Source: Ramlibacter alkalitolerans (GTDB lineage: Bacteria; Pseudomonadota; Gammaproteobacteria; Burkholderiales; Burkholderiaceae_C). From it: 64,000 bases of DNA. The translations under genes and the position numbers were made by a program. The stretch is from assembly GCF_016722765.1 (NCBI RefSeq), contig NZ_JAEQND010000008.1, positions 282,257-346,256 of the forward strand, read 5' to 3'. The notes under the pieces are model-generated. The model had not been told where the DNA came from. It ran no database searches and saw only the letters and a list, made by a program, of their open reading frames with translations. Positions 37,415 through 46,590 of the stretch are shown here, in pieces; within the stretch, counting starts at the first letter, position 1; every line of letters begins with the position of its first letter.

Positions 37415-38560
37415 ATGTTCAGCTTCTTCCGGAAAAAGCCACCCGCCACGCCGGCGCCCGTCGCCGCGCCTGCCCCCGCCCCGGTCGTCGAAGCGCCACC
37501 GGCCCCTGTCGCACCGCCGACCGTGGCTGCGCCGGCGCCGGTCGTCGTGCCGGTTCCCGCGCCCACGCCGGCCCCACCACCGCCCCGCAGCGGCGGCGGC
37601 CTGATCGGCAGCGCCTTGGTCCAGGCCATCGAGATCCCGGTCGTCCCCGAGGTCGCCCCGGAGCGCCAGAACTGGATGGAGCGGCTCACCGAGGGCCTGA
37701 AGAAGACGGGGACCAACCTGTCGCAGGTCTTCACCGGCGCCCAGATCGACGAGGCGTTGTACGAGGAACTCGAGACGGCGCTGCTGCTGGCCGACACCGG
37801 GGTGCCGGCGACCGACTACCTGCTCACGGAGGTGCGGCGCAAGGTGGCCGCCACCGGCGCCACGCGCCCGGTGCAGGCCAAGAACATCCTGGTCGACGCG
37901 CTCACGCAGCTGCTGCGTCCGCTGGAGAAGCCGCTCACCATCGGCGAACACCAGCCGACCGTGATCATGGTGGCCGGCGTGAATGGCGCGGGCAAGACGA
38001 CCTCCATCGGCAAGCTGACCAAGCACCTGGCCGACGAGGGCGAGACGGTGCTGCTGGCCGCCGCCGACACCTTCCGCGCCGCCGCGAAGGAGCAGCTCGC
38101 GGTCTGGGCCGACCGCAACAAGGTGGAGATCGTCAGCCAGGAAGGCGGCGATCCGGCGGCGGTGAGCTTCGACGCCGTTTCGGCCGGCAAGGCGCGTCGC
38201 AAGAACGTCGTGATCGTCGACACCGCCGGGCGCCTGCCCACCCAGCAGCACCTGATGGAGGAACTGCGCAAGATCCGCCGGGTGGTGACCAAGGCCGACG
38301 CCACGGCGCCGCACGAAGTGCTGCTGGTGATCGACGGCAACACCGGCCAGAACGCCGTGCAGCAGGTCAAGGCCTTCGACGCCGTCCTGCAGCTCACCGG
38401 CCTGGTGGTGACCAAGCTGGATGGCACGGCCAAGGGCGGCGTGCTGGCGGCGATCGCGCAGGAAAGGCCGGTGCCCGTCTACTTCATCGGCGTGGGGGAG
38501 CGGCTGGAGGACCTGGAGACCTTCAATGCGCGGGAGTTCGCGCTGGCGTTGTTGTCGTAG
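37415..38560 (+). CDS. ftsY: Signal recognition particle receptor FtsY
   Basis: FtsY is the membrane-associated GTPase that docks SRP-ribosome complexes. After a Pro/Ala-rich N-terminal linker (about 10-70) comes the N domain and then the G domain: GVNGAGKTTSIGKL at about 188, DTAGRLPTQ and TKLDGTAKGG. The length is 381 residues. A start at 37415 gives FSFFRKK, a normal amphipathic N-terminus. It converges with cutA across a large hairpin element. Confidence 0.95.
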   Translation: MFSFFRKKPPATPAPVAAPAPAPVVEAPPAPVAPPTVAAPAPVVVPVPAPTPAPPPPRSGGGLIGSALVQAIEIPVVPEVAPERQNWMERLTEGLKKTGTNLSQVFTGAQIDEALYEELETALLLADTGVPATDYLLTEVRRKVAATGATRPVQAKNILVDALTQLLRPLEKPLTIGEHQPTVIMVAGVNGAGKTTSIGKLTKHLADEGETVLLAAADTFRAAAKEQLAVWADRNKVEIVSQEGGDPAAVSFDAVSAGKARRKNVVIVDTAGRLPTQQHLMEELRKIRRVVTKADATAPHEVLLVIDGNTGQNAVQQVKAFDAVLQLTGLVVTKLDGTAKGGVLAAIAQERPVPVYFIGVGERLEDLETFNAREFALALLS

Positions 38561-38561
38561 C

Positions 38562-38699
38562 GGCGGCGCTGCGCGCCATCGCTGGGGTTCCGGCGCTGAC
38601 GCGCGTCACCACCAGCCTACCAGACTCGCCAGCGTTCCCCTGTAGGCTGGCGGTGAGCCGCGAAGCGCGCGAACCCCAGCGATGGCGCGCAGCGCCGCC
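38562..38699. repeat. Large nested inverted repeat (family C)
   Basis: Outer arms 38562-38590 and 38671-38699 are perfect inverted copies of 29 bases. Inner arms (CACCACCAGCCTAC ... GTAGGCTGGCGGTGA) also pair. The element exactly fills the gap between the ends of ftsY (+) and cutA (-), so it probably ends both transcripts. The same unit, with inner and outer parts exchanged, occurs at 53858-53954. Confidence 0.85.
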
Positions 38700-38702
38700 C
38701 CC

Positions 38703-39065
38703 TCACAATCCGAGCGTCTCCCGCGGATCCTCGGGCACGGCCACCTCGCCCCGCACCCACGCGAAATACCCTTCCCCGGCCTGCATCCGCACGGCGACAA
38801 ACTGCGGCAGCTCGTAGGGATGCTGCTCGCGGAACAGCGCCTGCAGGGCGGCCTCGCACCCGGGCAGCGTCTTGACCGTGAGCCGCAGCTCCGCGTCCTC
38901 GCATTCCTTGCCCTGCCAGCGATAGAAGGACGTGAGCCCCTCCTCCACCTGCACGCAGGCGGCCAGCCGGGCCTGCATGATCGCGCGCGCCAGCTTCTGC
39001 GCGTCGTCCCGTGAACCGACGGTCGTCGTCACGGTCAAAATGTCGCGGCCTTGACTGTTTTCCAT
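38703..39065 (-). CDS. cutA: Divalent-cation tolerance protein CutA
   Basis: CutA is a small trimeric protein of the PII-like fold. The N-terminal LTVTTTVGSRDDAQKLAR, the LAACVQ strand and the later HPYELPQ signature identify it. I use the ATG at 39065 (120 residues) since the open frame upstream has no family similarity. Its role in copper or other metal tolerance is known only loosely. The start is divergent from the DUF962 gene, with 46 bases between. Confidence 0.92.
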   Translation of the reverse strand: MENSQGRDILTVTTTVGSRDDAQKLARAIMQARLAACVQVEEGLTSFYRWQGKECEDAELRLTVKTLPGCEAALQALFREQHPYELPQFVAVRMQAGEGYFAWVRGEVAVPEDPRETLGL

Positions 39066-39111
39066 GGGGCACGCCCTCCAGAATCTGCCGATTGTCCACC
39101 GGGAGCCCGCC

Positions 39112-39576
39112 ATGACCGCCGCCTTCACCGATTCCTCCGCCTCCGCCCCGGCCCGCCGGGTGGACCAGCTCCTGGCGCACTACGAGGAAAGCCACCGCAA
39201 CCCCGTGAACGAGGCGATCCACTTCGTGGCCATCCCGCTGATCATGCTCAGCCTGCTGGGCCTGCTGTCGGCGGCCCATCCCTGGCTCGCCTACGCCTTC
39301 GTGGCCGCCAGCATGGTGTACTACCTTCGGCTGTCCGGCGTGTTCCTGGCCACCATGGCCCTGGTCTCGGCCGCTATGCTGGCCGCGGTTCACGCGATGG
39401 GTGAGCACGTACTCAGTATCTCGCTGGCCATCTTCGTGCCGGCCTGGATCGCCCAGTTCATCGGCCACAAGGTGGAAGGAAAGAAGCCTTCCTTCTTCGA
39501 GGACTTGCAGTACCTCTGGGTCGGCCCCATGTTCGTCCTGAGCAAGCTGTTCCTGAAGCTCGGCATCCGCTGGTAG
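39112..39576 (+). CDS. DUF962/Mpo1-like membrane protein
   Basis: A 154-residue membrane protein with the DUF962 signature HYEESHRNPVNEAIHFVAIP near the N-terminus and about four hydrophobic helices. Yeast Mpo1 of this family is an Fe(II) dioxygenase for 2-hydroxy fatty acids; the conserved His residues are present here. The ATG at 39112 has GGGAG seven bases upstream and is better than the ATG at 39064. It is not obviously part of an operon, and rpoH follows after its own regulatory region. Confidence 0.8.
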   Translation: MTAAFTDSSASAPARRVDQLLAHYEESHRNPVNEAIHFVAIPLIMLSLLGLLSAAHPWLAYAFVAASMVYYLRLSGVFLATMALVSAAMLAAVHAMGEHVLSISLAIFVPAWIAQFIGHKVEGKKPSFFEDLQYLWVGPMFVLSKLFLKLGIRW

Positions 39577-39664
39577 GCGGAGGCGTCCTCCGGGGCAGTG
39601 CAACACGCTCCCTGGAAGCCCTCGCCGACCTCCTGTCGGCGCTCATGCCTACGGAACCAAGGCC

Positions 39665-39691
39665 TTAGCACTCTGTCTAACAGAGTGCTAA
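39665..39691. promoter_or_regulatory. CIRCE operator (HrcA binding site) at the rpoH promoter
   Basis: TTAGCACTC-N9-GAGTGCTAA is a perfect CIRCE element. It overlaps a plausible sigma-70 promoter (TTAGCA, 18 bases, TAATAT), so HrcA binding would block RNA polymerase. The rpoH start codon is 29 bases after its right end. HrcA is encoded at 10087-11109. Confidence 0.93.
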
Positions 39692-39719
39692 TATTTCACG
39701 AGCAAAAGGAGTTTCCGGT

Positions 39720-40655
39720 ATGTCCTCAACCAATGGAGCCTCGGGTACCACGGCGTTGGCGCTGTCCAACCCCTGGGCCGTCGTTCCGTCGCTGGGCAAC
39801 CTGGACGCGTACATCTCGGCGGTCAACCGGCTGCCGATGCTGACGGCGGAGGAAGAATACGAGTTCGCGAAGAAATTCAGGGACCAGAACGACCTCGAAG
39901 CGGCGGGGAAGCTGGTGCTGTCGCACCTGCGGCTGGTGGTCTCTGTCTCGCGCAAGTACCTGGGTTACGGCCTGCCCCACGGCGACCTGATCCAGGAAGG
40001 CAACATCGGCCTGATGAAGGCGGTGAAGCGCTTCGACCCCGAGCAAGGCGTCCGGCTGGTCAGCTACGCGCTGCACTGGATCAAGGCCGAGATCCACGAA
40101 TACATCCTGAAGAACTGGCGCATGGTCAAGGTGGCCACCACCAAGGCCCAGCGTAAGCTGTTCTTCAACCTGCGCTCCATGAAGCAGGGCTTCAAGGACG
40201 AGGAAGACGCGCAGACCCACCGCGAGACGCTCACCGACGCGCAGATCGAGGTCATGGCGCGGGAGCTGAACGTCAAGCGCGAGGAAGTCATCGAGATGGA
40301 AACGCGCATGTCGGGCGGCGACGTCGTGCTGGATCCCGGTCCGGCCGATGACGGCGAGGAAGCCTTCGGCCCGATCGCCTACCTCGCCGACGCCACCCAC
40401 GAGCCGACGGCGGAACTCGAGAATCGCGAGCGCGACGTGATGGCCTCCGACGGCATCCAGGCTGCCCTGGAGCAGCTCGATCCGCGCAGCCGCCGCATCG
40501 TGGAGGAACGCTGGCTGAAGGTGAACGACGACGGCTCCGGCGGGATGACGCTGCACGAACTGGCGGCGGAATACGGCGTCTCGGCCGAGCGGATCCGCCA
40601 GATCGAGGTGGCCGCCATGAAGAAGATGAAGAAAGCCCTGACGGCCTTTGCCTGA
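39720..40655 (+). CDS. rpoH: RNA polymerase heat-shock sigma factor RpoH (sigma-32)
   Basis: This 311-residue sigma factor directs transcription of heat-shock genes. It shows region 2 (HGDLIQEGNIGLMKAVKRFD), the RpoH-specific box QRKLFFNLR at about 143-151, and a region 4 helix-turn-helix ending AERIRQIEVAAMKKM. The AAAGGAG ribosome-binding site is eight bases from the ATG at 39720. A CIRCE element covers the promoter, so expression is likely repressed by HrcA. A terminator follows the stop. Confidence 0.97.
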   Translation: MSSTNGASGTTALALSNPWAVVPSLGNLDAYISAVNRLPMLTAEEEYEFAKKFRDQNDLEAAGKLVLSHLRLVVSVSRKYLGYGLPHGDLIQEGNIGLMKAVKRFDPEQGVRLVSYALHWIKAEIHEYILKNWRMVKVATTKAQRKLFFNLRSMKQGFKDEEDAQTHRETLTDAQIEVMARELNVKREEVIEMETRMSGGDVVLDPGPADDGEEAFGPIAYLADATHEPTAELENRERDVMASDGIQAALEQLDPRSRRIVEERWLKVNDDGSGGMTLHELAAEYGVSAERIRQIEVAAMKKMKKALTAFA

Positions 40656-40682
40656 CGGGCAGGAGCAACGCGAAACGACCTG

Positions 40683-40709
40683 AAGCCCGGCCCCCGCCGG
40701 GCTTTTTGT
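40683..40709 (+). terminator. Rho-independent terminator after rpoH
   Basis: AGCCCGGC-ccccc-GCCGGGCT followed by TTTT. It makes rpoH a monocistronic unit. Confidence 0.88.
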
Positions 40710-40785
40710 TGTATCCGCGCCGATACGCTGTCTTTTCAAGCCCCCACTGCCGGACTGCTCTGCCGTGCGCCGCGACAATCCCGGG

Positions 40786-42543
40786 ATGACAAGGAGGGGA
40801 CCGACGCTGCGCTGCTGGTGGGCGCTCTGGCTGTGGCTGGTACTCGCCTGTTCCGGCCCCGCCGCGCACGCCGAGGCTCTGATGCCGGGCGGAGGACTGC
40901 CGCCGGTGGTGGTCGGCAACCAGCAGGAAGCCAGCCTGGCGGAGCACAGCCTGTACTGGATCGACGAGAGCGGCACCATGTCGGTCGACCTGGTGGAAGC
41001 GCGGGCCGCGGAGATCCCCTGGCGCGTGCGCAAGCGCGAGAACCAGCGCGCCCCCGTCGGCGCGCTGTGGATCGTGTTCGACGCGGCCACGCCGCCCGGC
41101 CAGCCCTGGTTCCTCGAAGTCGGCTCCTCGGTGAACGACCGCCTGGAGCTCTTCTACCGCGATCGCGCCGGTCGCTGGGTGCTGCAGGAGGCCGGCTCCG
41201 GCATCGACGTGTCCGCCTGGCCCGTGCCGGGCCGGCTGCCCACCTTCACGCTCGCTGCGGACAGCGTCCAGCCGGTGCGCTACTGGCTGCGCGTGAACGA
41301 CAGCCACGGCGACTTCGTGGCGCCGCTTTCGCTGCTGCGCCACGACGCCTTGCAGGTTCACCGCGAAGGCGAGGAATTCGTCCTGGGCTGCTATTTCGGC
41401 GTGCTGGCGCTGGTCGCCCTGGGGGCCTTCGTCAACGGGGGGGTGTTCCGCGACCGGGCTTCGGTGACGCTCGGCGTGTGCATCGTGCTGCTCGTGTTCG
41501 GCCAGCTCGGGCGCAGCGGGCTGGGTGGCCAGCATCTCTGGTCCGGTTCGAGCGCGTGGAACGACGTCGTGCTGGAACTCTGGCCGGGGGCTGGGGTGGC
41601 GGCGGGCCTCTGGCTGGTCAAGATCCTGACCGATCCCGCCCGCCTGTCGCGCGGGCTCGACCTCGGTGTGGAGGCGCTCATTGCCGCCCTCCTCGGCGCC
41701 ACGGCGCTGCACCTGGTGATCAACAACGCGGCCAGTCTGACGCTGGTGCTGTCGCTGACGGGGCTGGCGCTCGTTGCGGTGCTGAGCATGGTCTTGTGGG
41801 GCTGCATCGCCGGCCGGGAACGGCATGTGCGGCTGGTGGCGATCGCCTTCGTGCCGGTGGCGGTGCTCGCGGTGTTTCCGCTCGGGCGCGACATGGGCCT
41901 GCTGCCGGCCAACGTGCTCACCCGCTTCGGCCTGTACCTGGGCGCGCTGCTCGCCGTGCCCATCCTCTACTACGCCGTGAACTCCCGCCTCATGGAGCGG
42001 CGCGAGGCCGAACTGCGGGCCAGCGCGCTGGTGCGGGCCGATCCCCTCACCGGCCTGCCGCACCGCCAGGCCATGACGGAGCGCCTGGACAGCAGCCTGA
42101 CCCACGCCCGCACGCAGAAGCAGCAGTGCGCCCTGCTGTGCATCCGGCTGTCGAACCTGGAGGCGATCGGCGAGGAGTTCGGCCGCGAGGCGGTGGACAA
42201 GGCGCTGGTGGTCACGGCCTCGCACCTGCGGCGACTGAGCCTGGGCTACGACATGGCGGCGCGGCTCGGCCAGCGCGAGTTCGCGCTGCTGATCGAAGCG
42301 CCGACCACGCGGGAGGCGGCGATCTCGCGCGCACAGCAGCTGGTGGCCAGCGGCCTGCGCGAAGTGGCCGCGCTGCCCGGGGTGACCTTGCGCTACCACG
42401 TGACCTGGACGCTGCTGCCGCGGCCGCAGCTCGATGGCGCGGCCACGGTGCAGTGGGCGGTCGACGGACTGGACCTGATCACGCCCGAAACGCGCAAGGC
42501 GATCCGCTCGCTCGAGGTCGTCGAGGAAAGCGTGTTGCGCTGA
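40786..42543 (+). CDS. 7TMR-DISM receptor with a degenerate GGDEF domain
   Basis: A 585-residue membrane receptor. It has a signal peptide, an extracellular beta-rich DISMED2-type domain (about 45-190), seven hydrophobic helices (about 205-400) and a C-terminal GGDEF fold beginning RADPLTGLPHR. The active-site loop reads LGQREF where GGDEF or GGEEF is expected, so diguanylate cyclase activity is unlikely; it may be a GTP or c-di-GMP sensor or act through protein contacts. I chose the ATG at 40786 over the GTG seven codons upstream. It lies downstream of the rpoH terminator and is transcribed separately. Confidence 0.82.
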   Translation: MTRRGPTLRCWWALWLWLVLACSGPAAHAEALMPGGGLPPVVVGNQQEASLAEHSLYWIDESGTMSVDLVEARAAEIPWRVRKRENQRAPVGALWIVFDAATPPGQPWFLEVGSSVNDRLELFYRDRAGRWVLQEAGSGIDVSAWPVPGRLPTFTLAADSVQPVRYWLRVNDSHGDFVAPLSLLRHDALQVHREGEEFVLGCYFGVLALVALGAFVNGGVFRDRASVTLGVCIVLLVFGQLGRSGLGGQHLWSGSSAWNDVVLELWPGAGVAAGLWLVKILTDPARLSRGLDLGVEALIAALLGATALHLVINNAASLTLVLSLTGLALVAVLSMVLWGCIAGRERHVRLVAIAFVPVAVLAVFPLGRDMGLLPANVLTRFGLYLGALLAVPILYYAVNSRLMERREAELRASALVRADPLTGLPHRQAMTERLDSSLTHARTQKQQCALLCIRLSNLEAIGEEFGREAVDKALVVTASHLRRLSLGYDMAARLGQREFALLIEAPTTREAAISRAQQLVASGLREVAALPGVTLRYHVTWTLLPRPQLDGAATVQWAVDGLDLITPETRKAIRSLEVVEESVLR

Positions 42544-42570
42544 CCGGGGCGCAGGCCGCGCCGGCCGCCT

Positions 42571-43158
42571 TCAGGCCTGCAGGATCAGCTTGAGATCGTC
42601 CGCCAGCGCCTGCGCGCCGGCGCCGTAGCGCACGTACAGGCGCAGCCGGCCCTTGGGGTCGTACACGTAGCTCGCCGCCGAGTGGTCCAGGGTGTAGCTG
42701 CCCGGCGTGCTGCCCGGCGCCTTGCGATAGAACACCTTGAAATCCTTGGCCACGGCAGCGGTCTGCTCCGGCGTGCCGCGCAGGGCGATGAAATCCGGCC
42801 CGAAGTTGCCGACGTAGGCCTTGAGCAGCTCGGGCGTGTCGCGCTCGGGGTCGAGCGAGATCAGCACCGGCTGCACCTTGGCGCCATCCGCCCCCAGCAA
42901 TTTCTTGGCCTCGGCGATCTCGGCCAGCGTGGTGGGGCAGGCGTCGGGGCATTGCGTGTAGCCGAAGAACACGATCACGGCCTTGCCCTGGAACTCGCCC
43001 ACGCTGCGCACCTTGCCCGCGGTGTCGGGCAGCTTGAAGTCGCGCGCGTAGTCGGCGCCGGTGATGTCCACCGCCTTGAACGCCGGCTTGGGCTCGTCGC
43101 CGCAGGCGGCCAGCAGCGCGGAGGCGCCGGCGAGGGAAAGGAAGTCGCGTCGCAGCAT
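42571..43158 (-). CDS. SCO1/SenC copper chaperone
   Basis: A thioredoxin-fold copper chaperone of about 195 residues that loads the Cu(A) site of cytochrome oxidase. It carries the copper motif CPDAC and the distal His in LDHSA. The N-terminus has a lipoprotein-type signal (LAAC at about 19). It is the last gene of the cytochrome-oxidase cluster, three bases after ctaB. Confidence 0.92.
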   Translation of the reverse strand: MLRRDFLSLAGASALLAACGDEPKPAFKAVDITGADYARDFKLPDTAGKVRSVGEFQGKAVIVFFGYTQCPDACPTTLAEIAEAKKLLGADGAKVQPVLISLDPERDTPELLKAYVGNFGPDFIALRGTPEQTAAVAKDFKVFYRKAPGSTPGSYTLDHSAASYVYDPKGRLRLYVRYGAGAQALADDLKLILQA

Positions 43159-43160
43159 GC

Positions 43161-44036
43161 TCACAGCAGGTAATGGTCCACCAGCAGGGCCGCGAACAGC
43201 ACGCTCAGGTGGATGAGCGAGAAGCGGAAGGTCTTGCGCGCCAGCGCGTCGGAATATTCGCGCCAGAGGCGGAAACCGTACCACGTGAAGCCGACGCTGA
43301 GAACCAGTGCCGCCGCGAGGTACAGCCACGAGCTCATGCCGTAGGCGAAGGGCATGAGGCAGGCCGCGAACAGCACGATGGTGTAGAGCAGGATCTGCAG
43401 GCGCGTGAACTCGTTGCCGTGCGTCACCGGCAGCATCGGCAGGCCCGAGCGGCGGTAGTCCTCCACCCGGTACAGCGCCAGTGCCCAGAAGTGCGGCGGC
43501 GTCCACAGGAAGATGATCAGGAACAGGATCAGCGCTTCCGGGCCGACGTCGCCGCGCAGCGCGGCCCAACCCAGCACCGGCGGCATCGCGCCGGATGCGC
43601 CGCCGATCACGATGTTCTGCGGCGTCAGCGGCTTGAGGATCACGGTGTAGATCACGGCGTAGCCGATGAAGGTGGCCAGCGTGAGCCACATCGTCAGCGG
43701 ATTGACCCAGGCATAGAGCAGCCAGGACCCCACCGCGCAGAGTGCGGCCGAGAAGACCAGCGTCTGCATGTCATTCAGTTCGCCCTTGGCCGTGGGCCGC
43801 CAGGCCGTGCGGCGCATCTTGGCGTCGATGCCCTTTTCCACCAGGCAGTTGAAGGCGGCGGCGGCGCCGGCGACCAGCCAGATGCCGAACGATGCGACGA
43901 CGCCGACGCGCAGGTCGTCCAGCGAGGGCAGGCCCGGCACCGCCAGCACCATGCCGATGATGGCGCAGAAGACGATCAGCTGGATGACGCGCGGCTTCAT
44001 CAGCGCGTAGTACTGGCGTGCGACCACGGCGTTCAT
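43161..44036 (-). CDS. ctaB: Protoheme IX farnesyltransferase (heme O synthase)
   Basis: CtaB (CyoE) adds farnesyl diphosphate to heme B, making heme O. It has the first aspartate-type motif [15 protein letters not shown] (about 63-77), the second around [14 protein letters not shown], and multiple membrane helices. It has 291 residues. Its start overlaps the ctaA stop by four bases (ATGA), so the two steps of heme A synthesis are coupled. Confidence 0.95.
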   Translation of the reverse strand: MNAVVARQYYALMKPRVIQLIVFCAIIGMVLAVPGLPSLDDLRVGVVASFGIWLVAGAAAAFNCLVEKGIDAKMRRTAWRPTAKGELNDMQTLVFSAALCAVGSWLLYAWVNPLTMWLTLATFIGYAVIYTVILKPLTPQNIVIGGASGAMPPVLGWAALRGDVGPEALILFLIIFLWTPPHFWALALYRVEDYRRSGLPMLPVTHGNEFTRLQILLYTIVLFAACLMPFAYGMSSWLYLAAALVLSVGFTWYGFRLWREYSDALARKTFRFSLIHLSVLFAALLVDHYLL

Positions 44037-45181
44037 GCGGACACCTCGCGCACGCCGGCGGGCTCGCGCGCCACCGCGCGCTCGCCCCGGCTTTCACGCA
44101 GCGCCCAGGTCAGCGCCACCACGAGGGCGGCCGCGCCGCCGGTGTGGGCCACGGCTGCCAGCAGCGGCCAGCCCAGCACCACGTTCGACAGCCCGCTCGC
44201 GAACTGCCACAGCAGCAGCAGCCCGATCGCACGCGCACTGCGGTGCAAGGGCCCGCCCCGCAGCCGCCAGGAGGCCACGCCGATCACCACGAACACGGCA
44301 TAGGCCACGAGCCGGTGCGCATAGTGGATCGCCGTCAGGGCCGCGAAGTGGATCGTCTCGCCGGCACCGGTCATCCCGAGCGGCCGCCACAGCTCGAAGC
44401 CCTGGCGGAAATCCATCGCCGGCCACCAGCTGCCCTGGCAGGCCGGGAAGGTGCTGCACGCCAGCACCGCATAGTTCGTGCTGACCCAGCCGCCCAGCGC
44501 CACCTGCAGCCACAGGAGCACGTAGGCCGCGAGCAGCCAGTGGCGGGCAACCGCGGGAATGACGGACGCACCGCTGCCACGCTGCGCCTGCCGGTACGCC
44601 ACCGCCTGCATCGCCAGCAGGGCCAGCAGCACCATGCCCCCGAGCAGGTGCAGGGTGACGATGGCGGGGAACAGCTTCATGGTCACCGTCAGGGCACCGA
44701 AGGCGCCCTGCAGGCAGACCCACGCCAGCGTCAACGCGGGCCAGCGGGGCTGCACCGGCACGCCGCGCTTGCGCTGCAGCCAGGTGGCGATGGCCAGCGT
44801 GGTGATCAGCACGCCGACGCCGGTGGCAAGATAGCGGTGGACCATCTCCACCCAGGCCTTGCCGTGCGTCACGGGCCCGGTCGGCATGCGCGCCTCCTCG
44901 GCGCGGATCTGCGCGATCGCGCCGGTGGGGCTCGCGTTGCCGTAGCAGCCGGGCCAGTCGGGGCAGCCCAGGCCGGAATCGGTCAGGCGCGTGAAGGCAC
45001 CGAACAGCACGAGGTCGAAGGTGAGGAACAGGGTCAGCAGCGTCAGCGCCGCGAGGCGCTGCGCCGGCGCGGCCTGCTTGTTGCGCAGCCAGACCCAGGC
45101 GAGCGGCCCCGAGGCGACGGCGATGCCCAGCAGGGCCAGCCGCAGCACGGGGCTGAAGTCGTACAGCGAAGCGTCGACCAT
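44033..45181 (-). CDS. ctaA: Heme A synthase
   Basis: CtaA (Cox15) oxidises heme O to heme A. It is a 382-residue protein with eight hydrophobic helices and conserved His residues in paired four-helix bundles (for example [10 protein letters not shown] and [11 protein letters not shown]). It overlaps ctaB and follows the CxxxC protein gene by one base. The order ctaA-ctaB-sco after SURF1 is typical of betaproteobacteria. Confidence 0.94.
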   Translation of the reverse strand: MVDASLYDFSPVLRLALLGIAVASGPLAWVWLRNKQAAPAQRLAALTLLTLFLTFDLVLFGAFTRLTDSGLGCPDWPGCYGNASPTGAIAQIRAEEARMPTGPVTHGKAWVEMVHRYLATGVGVLITTLAIATWLQRKRGVPVQPRWPALTLAWVCLQGAFGALTVTMKLFPAIVTLHLLGGMVLLALLAMQAVAYRQAQRGSGASVIPAVARHWLLAAYVLLWLQVALGGWVSTNYAVLACSTFPACQGSWWPAMDFRQGFELWRPLGMTGAGETIHFAALTAIHYAHRLVAYAVFVVIGVASWRLRGGPLHRSARAIGLLLLWQFASGLSNVVLGWPLLAAVAHTGGAAALVVALTWALRESRGERAVAREPAGVREVSA

Positions 45182-45182
45182 G

Positions 45183-45905
45183 TCAGTTCGCCGGCCGGCC
45201 GGGCTGGTCCCAGCCGGCGGAGGCGCGCATCAGGCGTTCGAGGTCCTTGCGCACCTTGGTGGCGCCGGCGACGTCCTGCGTGGGAGGGAAGCGCATCATC
45301 CAGTGGCCCATCGGGTCGACGACGTAGAGGTGGTCGGCCAGCTGCCGGCCGCGCGCGGGCGCCAGCCACTGGGCGAGCTGCGCCGCGTCGACGCGCAGCA
45401 CGGTGGCCTGCACCAGCGCGGGCTTCAGCGCATCGCGCAGCGGCGCGTCGTCGGCCACCAGCCAGACCCAGTCCAGGCGCTCCTTGTCGCGGCCCAGCGC
45501 CTCGCGCAGTTGCCGCTGCAGGTACAGGTGGCGCTCGCAGGCGGCGTCGCAGGCGCCCCCGGCCACGCTCACCAGCAGCCACTGGCCCTGCAGCGTGGGA
45601 AGGCTCACGGGCCGGCCGGCGAGGTCGGTTCCGGTGATGGACGGAATCGGCCGCTGCGGCTCGATCAGCTCGCCGTAGCTGCTGCGCGTGCCGGGGCGCA
45701 CGACGTAGTAAGCGAAGTAGGAAGCGAGCACCGGGGCCGCGCACACCAGCATCACCAGCAGCATCTTCCAGCGGCCGCTGCGCGTGCGCTGCTCGTCGGC
45801 GAGCGCGGCCTCCTGCGGCAGCGGCAGCGAGTGCACGGTCAGCCCGAGCGGCTGGTCAAGCGCGCCGGGCTTGGCGGCGGGGGACGAGGAGTTGGAACCA
45901 GACAT
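45183..45905 (-). CDS. Membrane-anchored thioredoxin-like protein with a CxxxC motif
   Basis: A 240-residue protein with one membrane helix (about 48-68) followed by a thioredoxin-like domain. It has CDAAC, spaced as in Sco proteins, and a distal ADHLYVVDPMGHW that could supply a copper-ligating His. The N-terminal 50 bases of the gene overlap the end of SURF1 in another frame. Its location inside the oxidase cluster and the CxxxC motif suggest a role in copper delivery or thiol redox during oxidase assembly; this is inference. Confidence 0.75.
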   Translation of the reverse strand: MSGSNSSSPAAKPGALDQPLGLTVHSLPLPQEAALADEQRTRSGRWKMLLVMLVCAAPVLASYFAYYVVRPGTRSSYGELIEPQRPIPSITGTDLAGRPVSLPTLQGQWLLVSVAGGACDAACERHLYLQRQLREALGRDKERLDWVWLVADDAPLRDALKPALVQATVLRVDAAQLAQWLAPARGRQLADHLYVVDPMGHWMMRFPPTQDVAGATKVRKDLERLMRASAGWDQPGRPAN

Positions 45906-46572
45906 AGAGGATCGCGATGAGCGCGGCGATGGCCCACCACTGGAAGGCGTAGCCGAAGTTCTTTTCCGCGCCGCTGCCGGCCTGCGGCCACTGGCGCAAC
46001 AGGCCCTCGGAAGCCGTGCCGGTCTGCTGCACCGAATAGGGCAGCAGGGGCAGGCCGGTTTCCGCGCGGAACCGGGTCAGGTCGAGATTCTGCCGGATCG
46101 GCCCCTTCTCTTCCTTGTCGAAGGCATATAGCTTGGCGGGCGGCGGGGCCAAGCGGCCGCGGACCTCCACCACGCCGGCGGGCGTCTGCACCGGGGGAAG
46201 CGCTTCGCGCCGCTCGAAATTGCGCTGCACCCAGCCCCGCTGCACCAGGATCACGTCGCCGCGGCCGGCCAGGCGCAGCGGCGTCACGACGTAGAAGCCC
46301 GGCACCGCGTTCATCTGGCGGTTGTCGAGGAAGATCGTCTGCGCCGGCAGCCATTCGCCGCGCAGGACGACGGGCCGGTGCAGCAGCGCGTCGTCGGGAG
46401 CGATCTGCGCCGGGAGCGCGTCCTGCGCCAGGGGCGCCAGGCGGGCGCGCGCCTGCGTGGCGTCGTGGAGCGCGGTGCGCTGCTGGCCCCTGCCCCACTG
46501 CCAGAAGCCCAGGTTCACCGTGACGGCGATGCCGATGAGCGCGGCGATGGCGATCAGCGCACGCTTGAGCAT
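45856..46572 (-). CDS. SURF1-family cytochrome oxidase assembly protein
   Basis: SURF1 (Shy1) helps insert heme A into subunit I. The protein is 238 residues with a membrane helix at each end and a periplasmic domain between. Family motifs LGFWQWGRGQQR, LDNRQMN and FGYAFQWWAIA are present. The ATG at 46572 fits the helix start; the upstream open frame is antisense to a plus-strand gene. It overlaps the next gene by 50 bases. Confidence 0.9.
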   Translation of the reverse strand: MLKRALIAIAALIGIAVTVNLGFWQWGRGQQRTALHDATQARARLAPLAQDALPAQIAPDDALLHRPVVLRGEWLPAQTIFLDNRQMNAVPGFYVVTPLRLAGRGDVILVQRGWVQRNFERREALPPVQTPAGVVEVRGRLAPPPAKLYAFDKEEKGPIRQNLDLTRFRAETGLPLLPYSVQQTGTASEGLLRQWPQAGSGAEKNFGYAFQWWAIAALIAILYVWFQLLVPRRQARRA

Positions 46573-46590
46573 TTCCGCTGCCGGCCCTCT

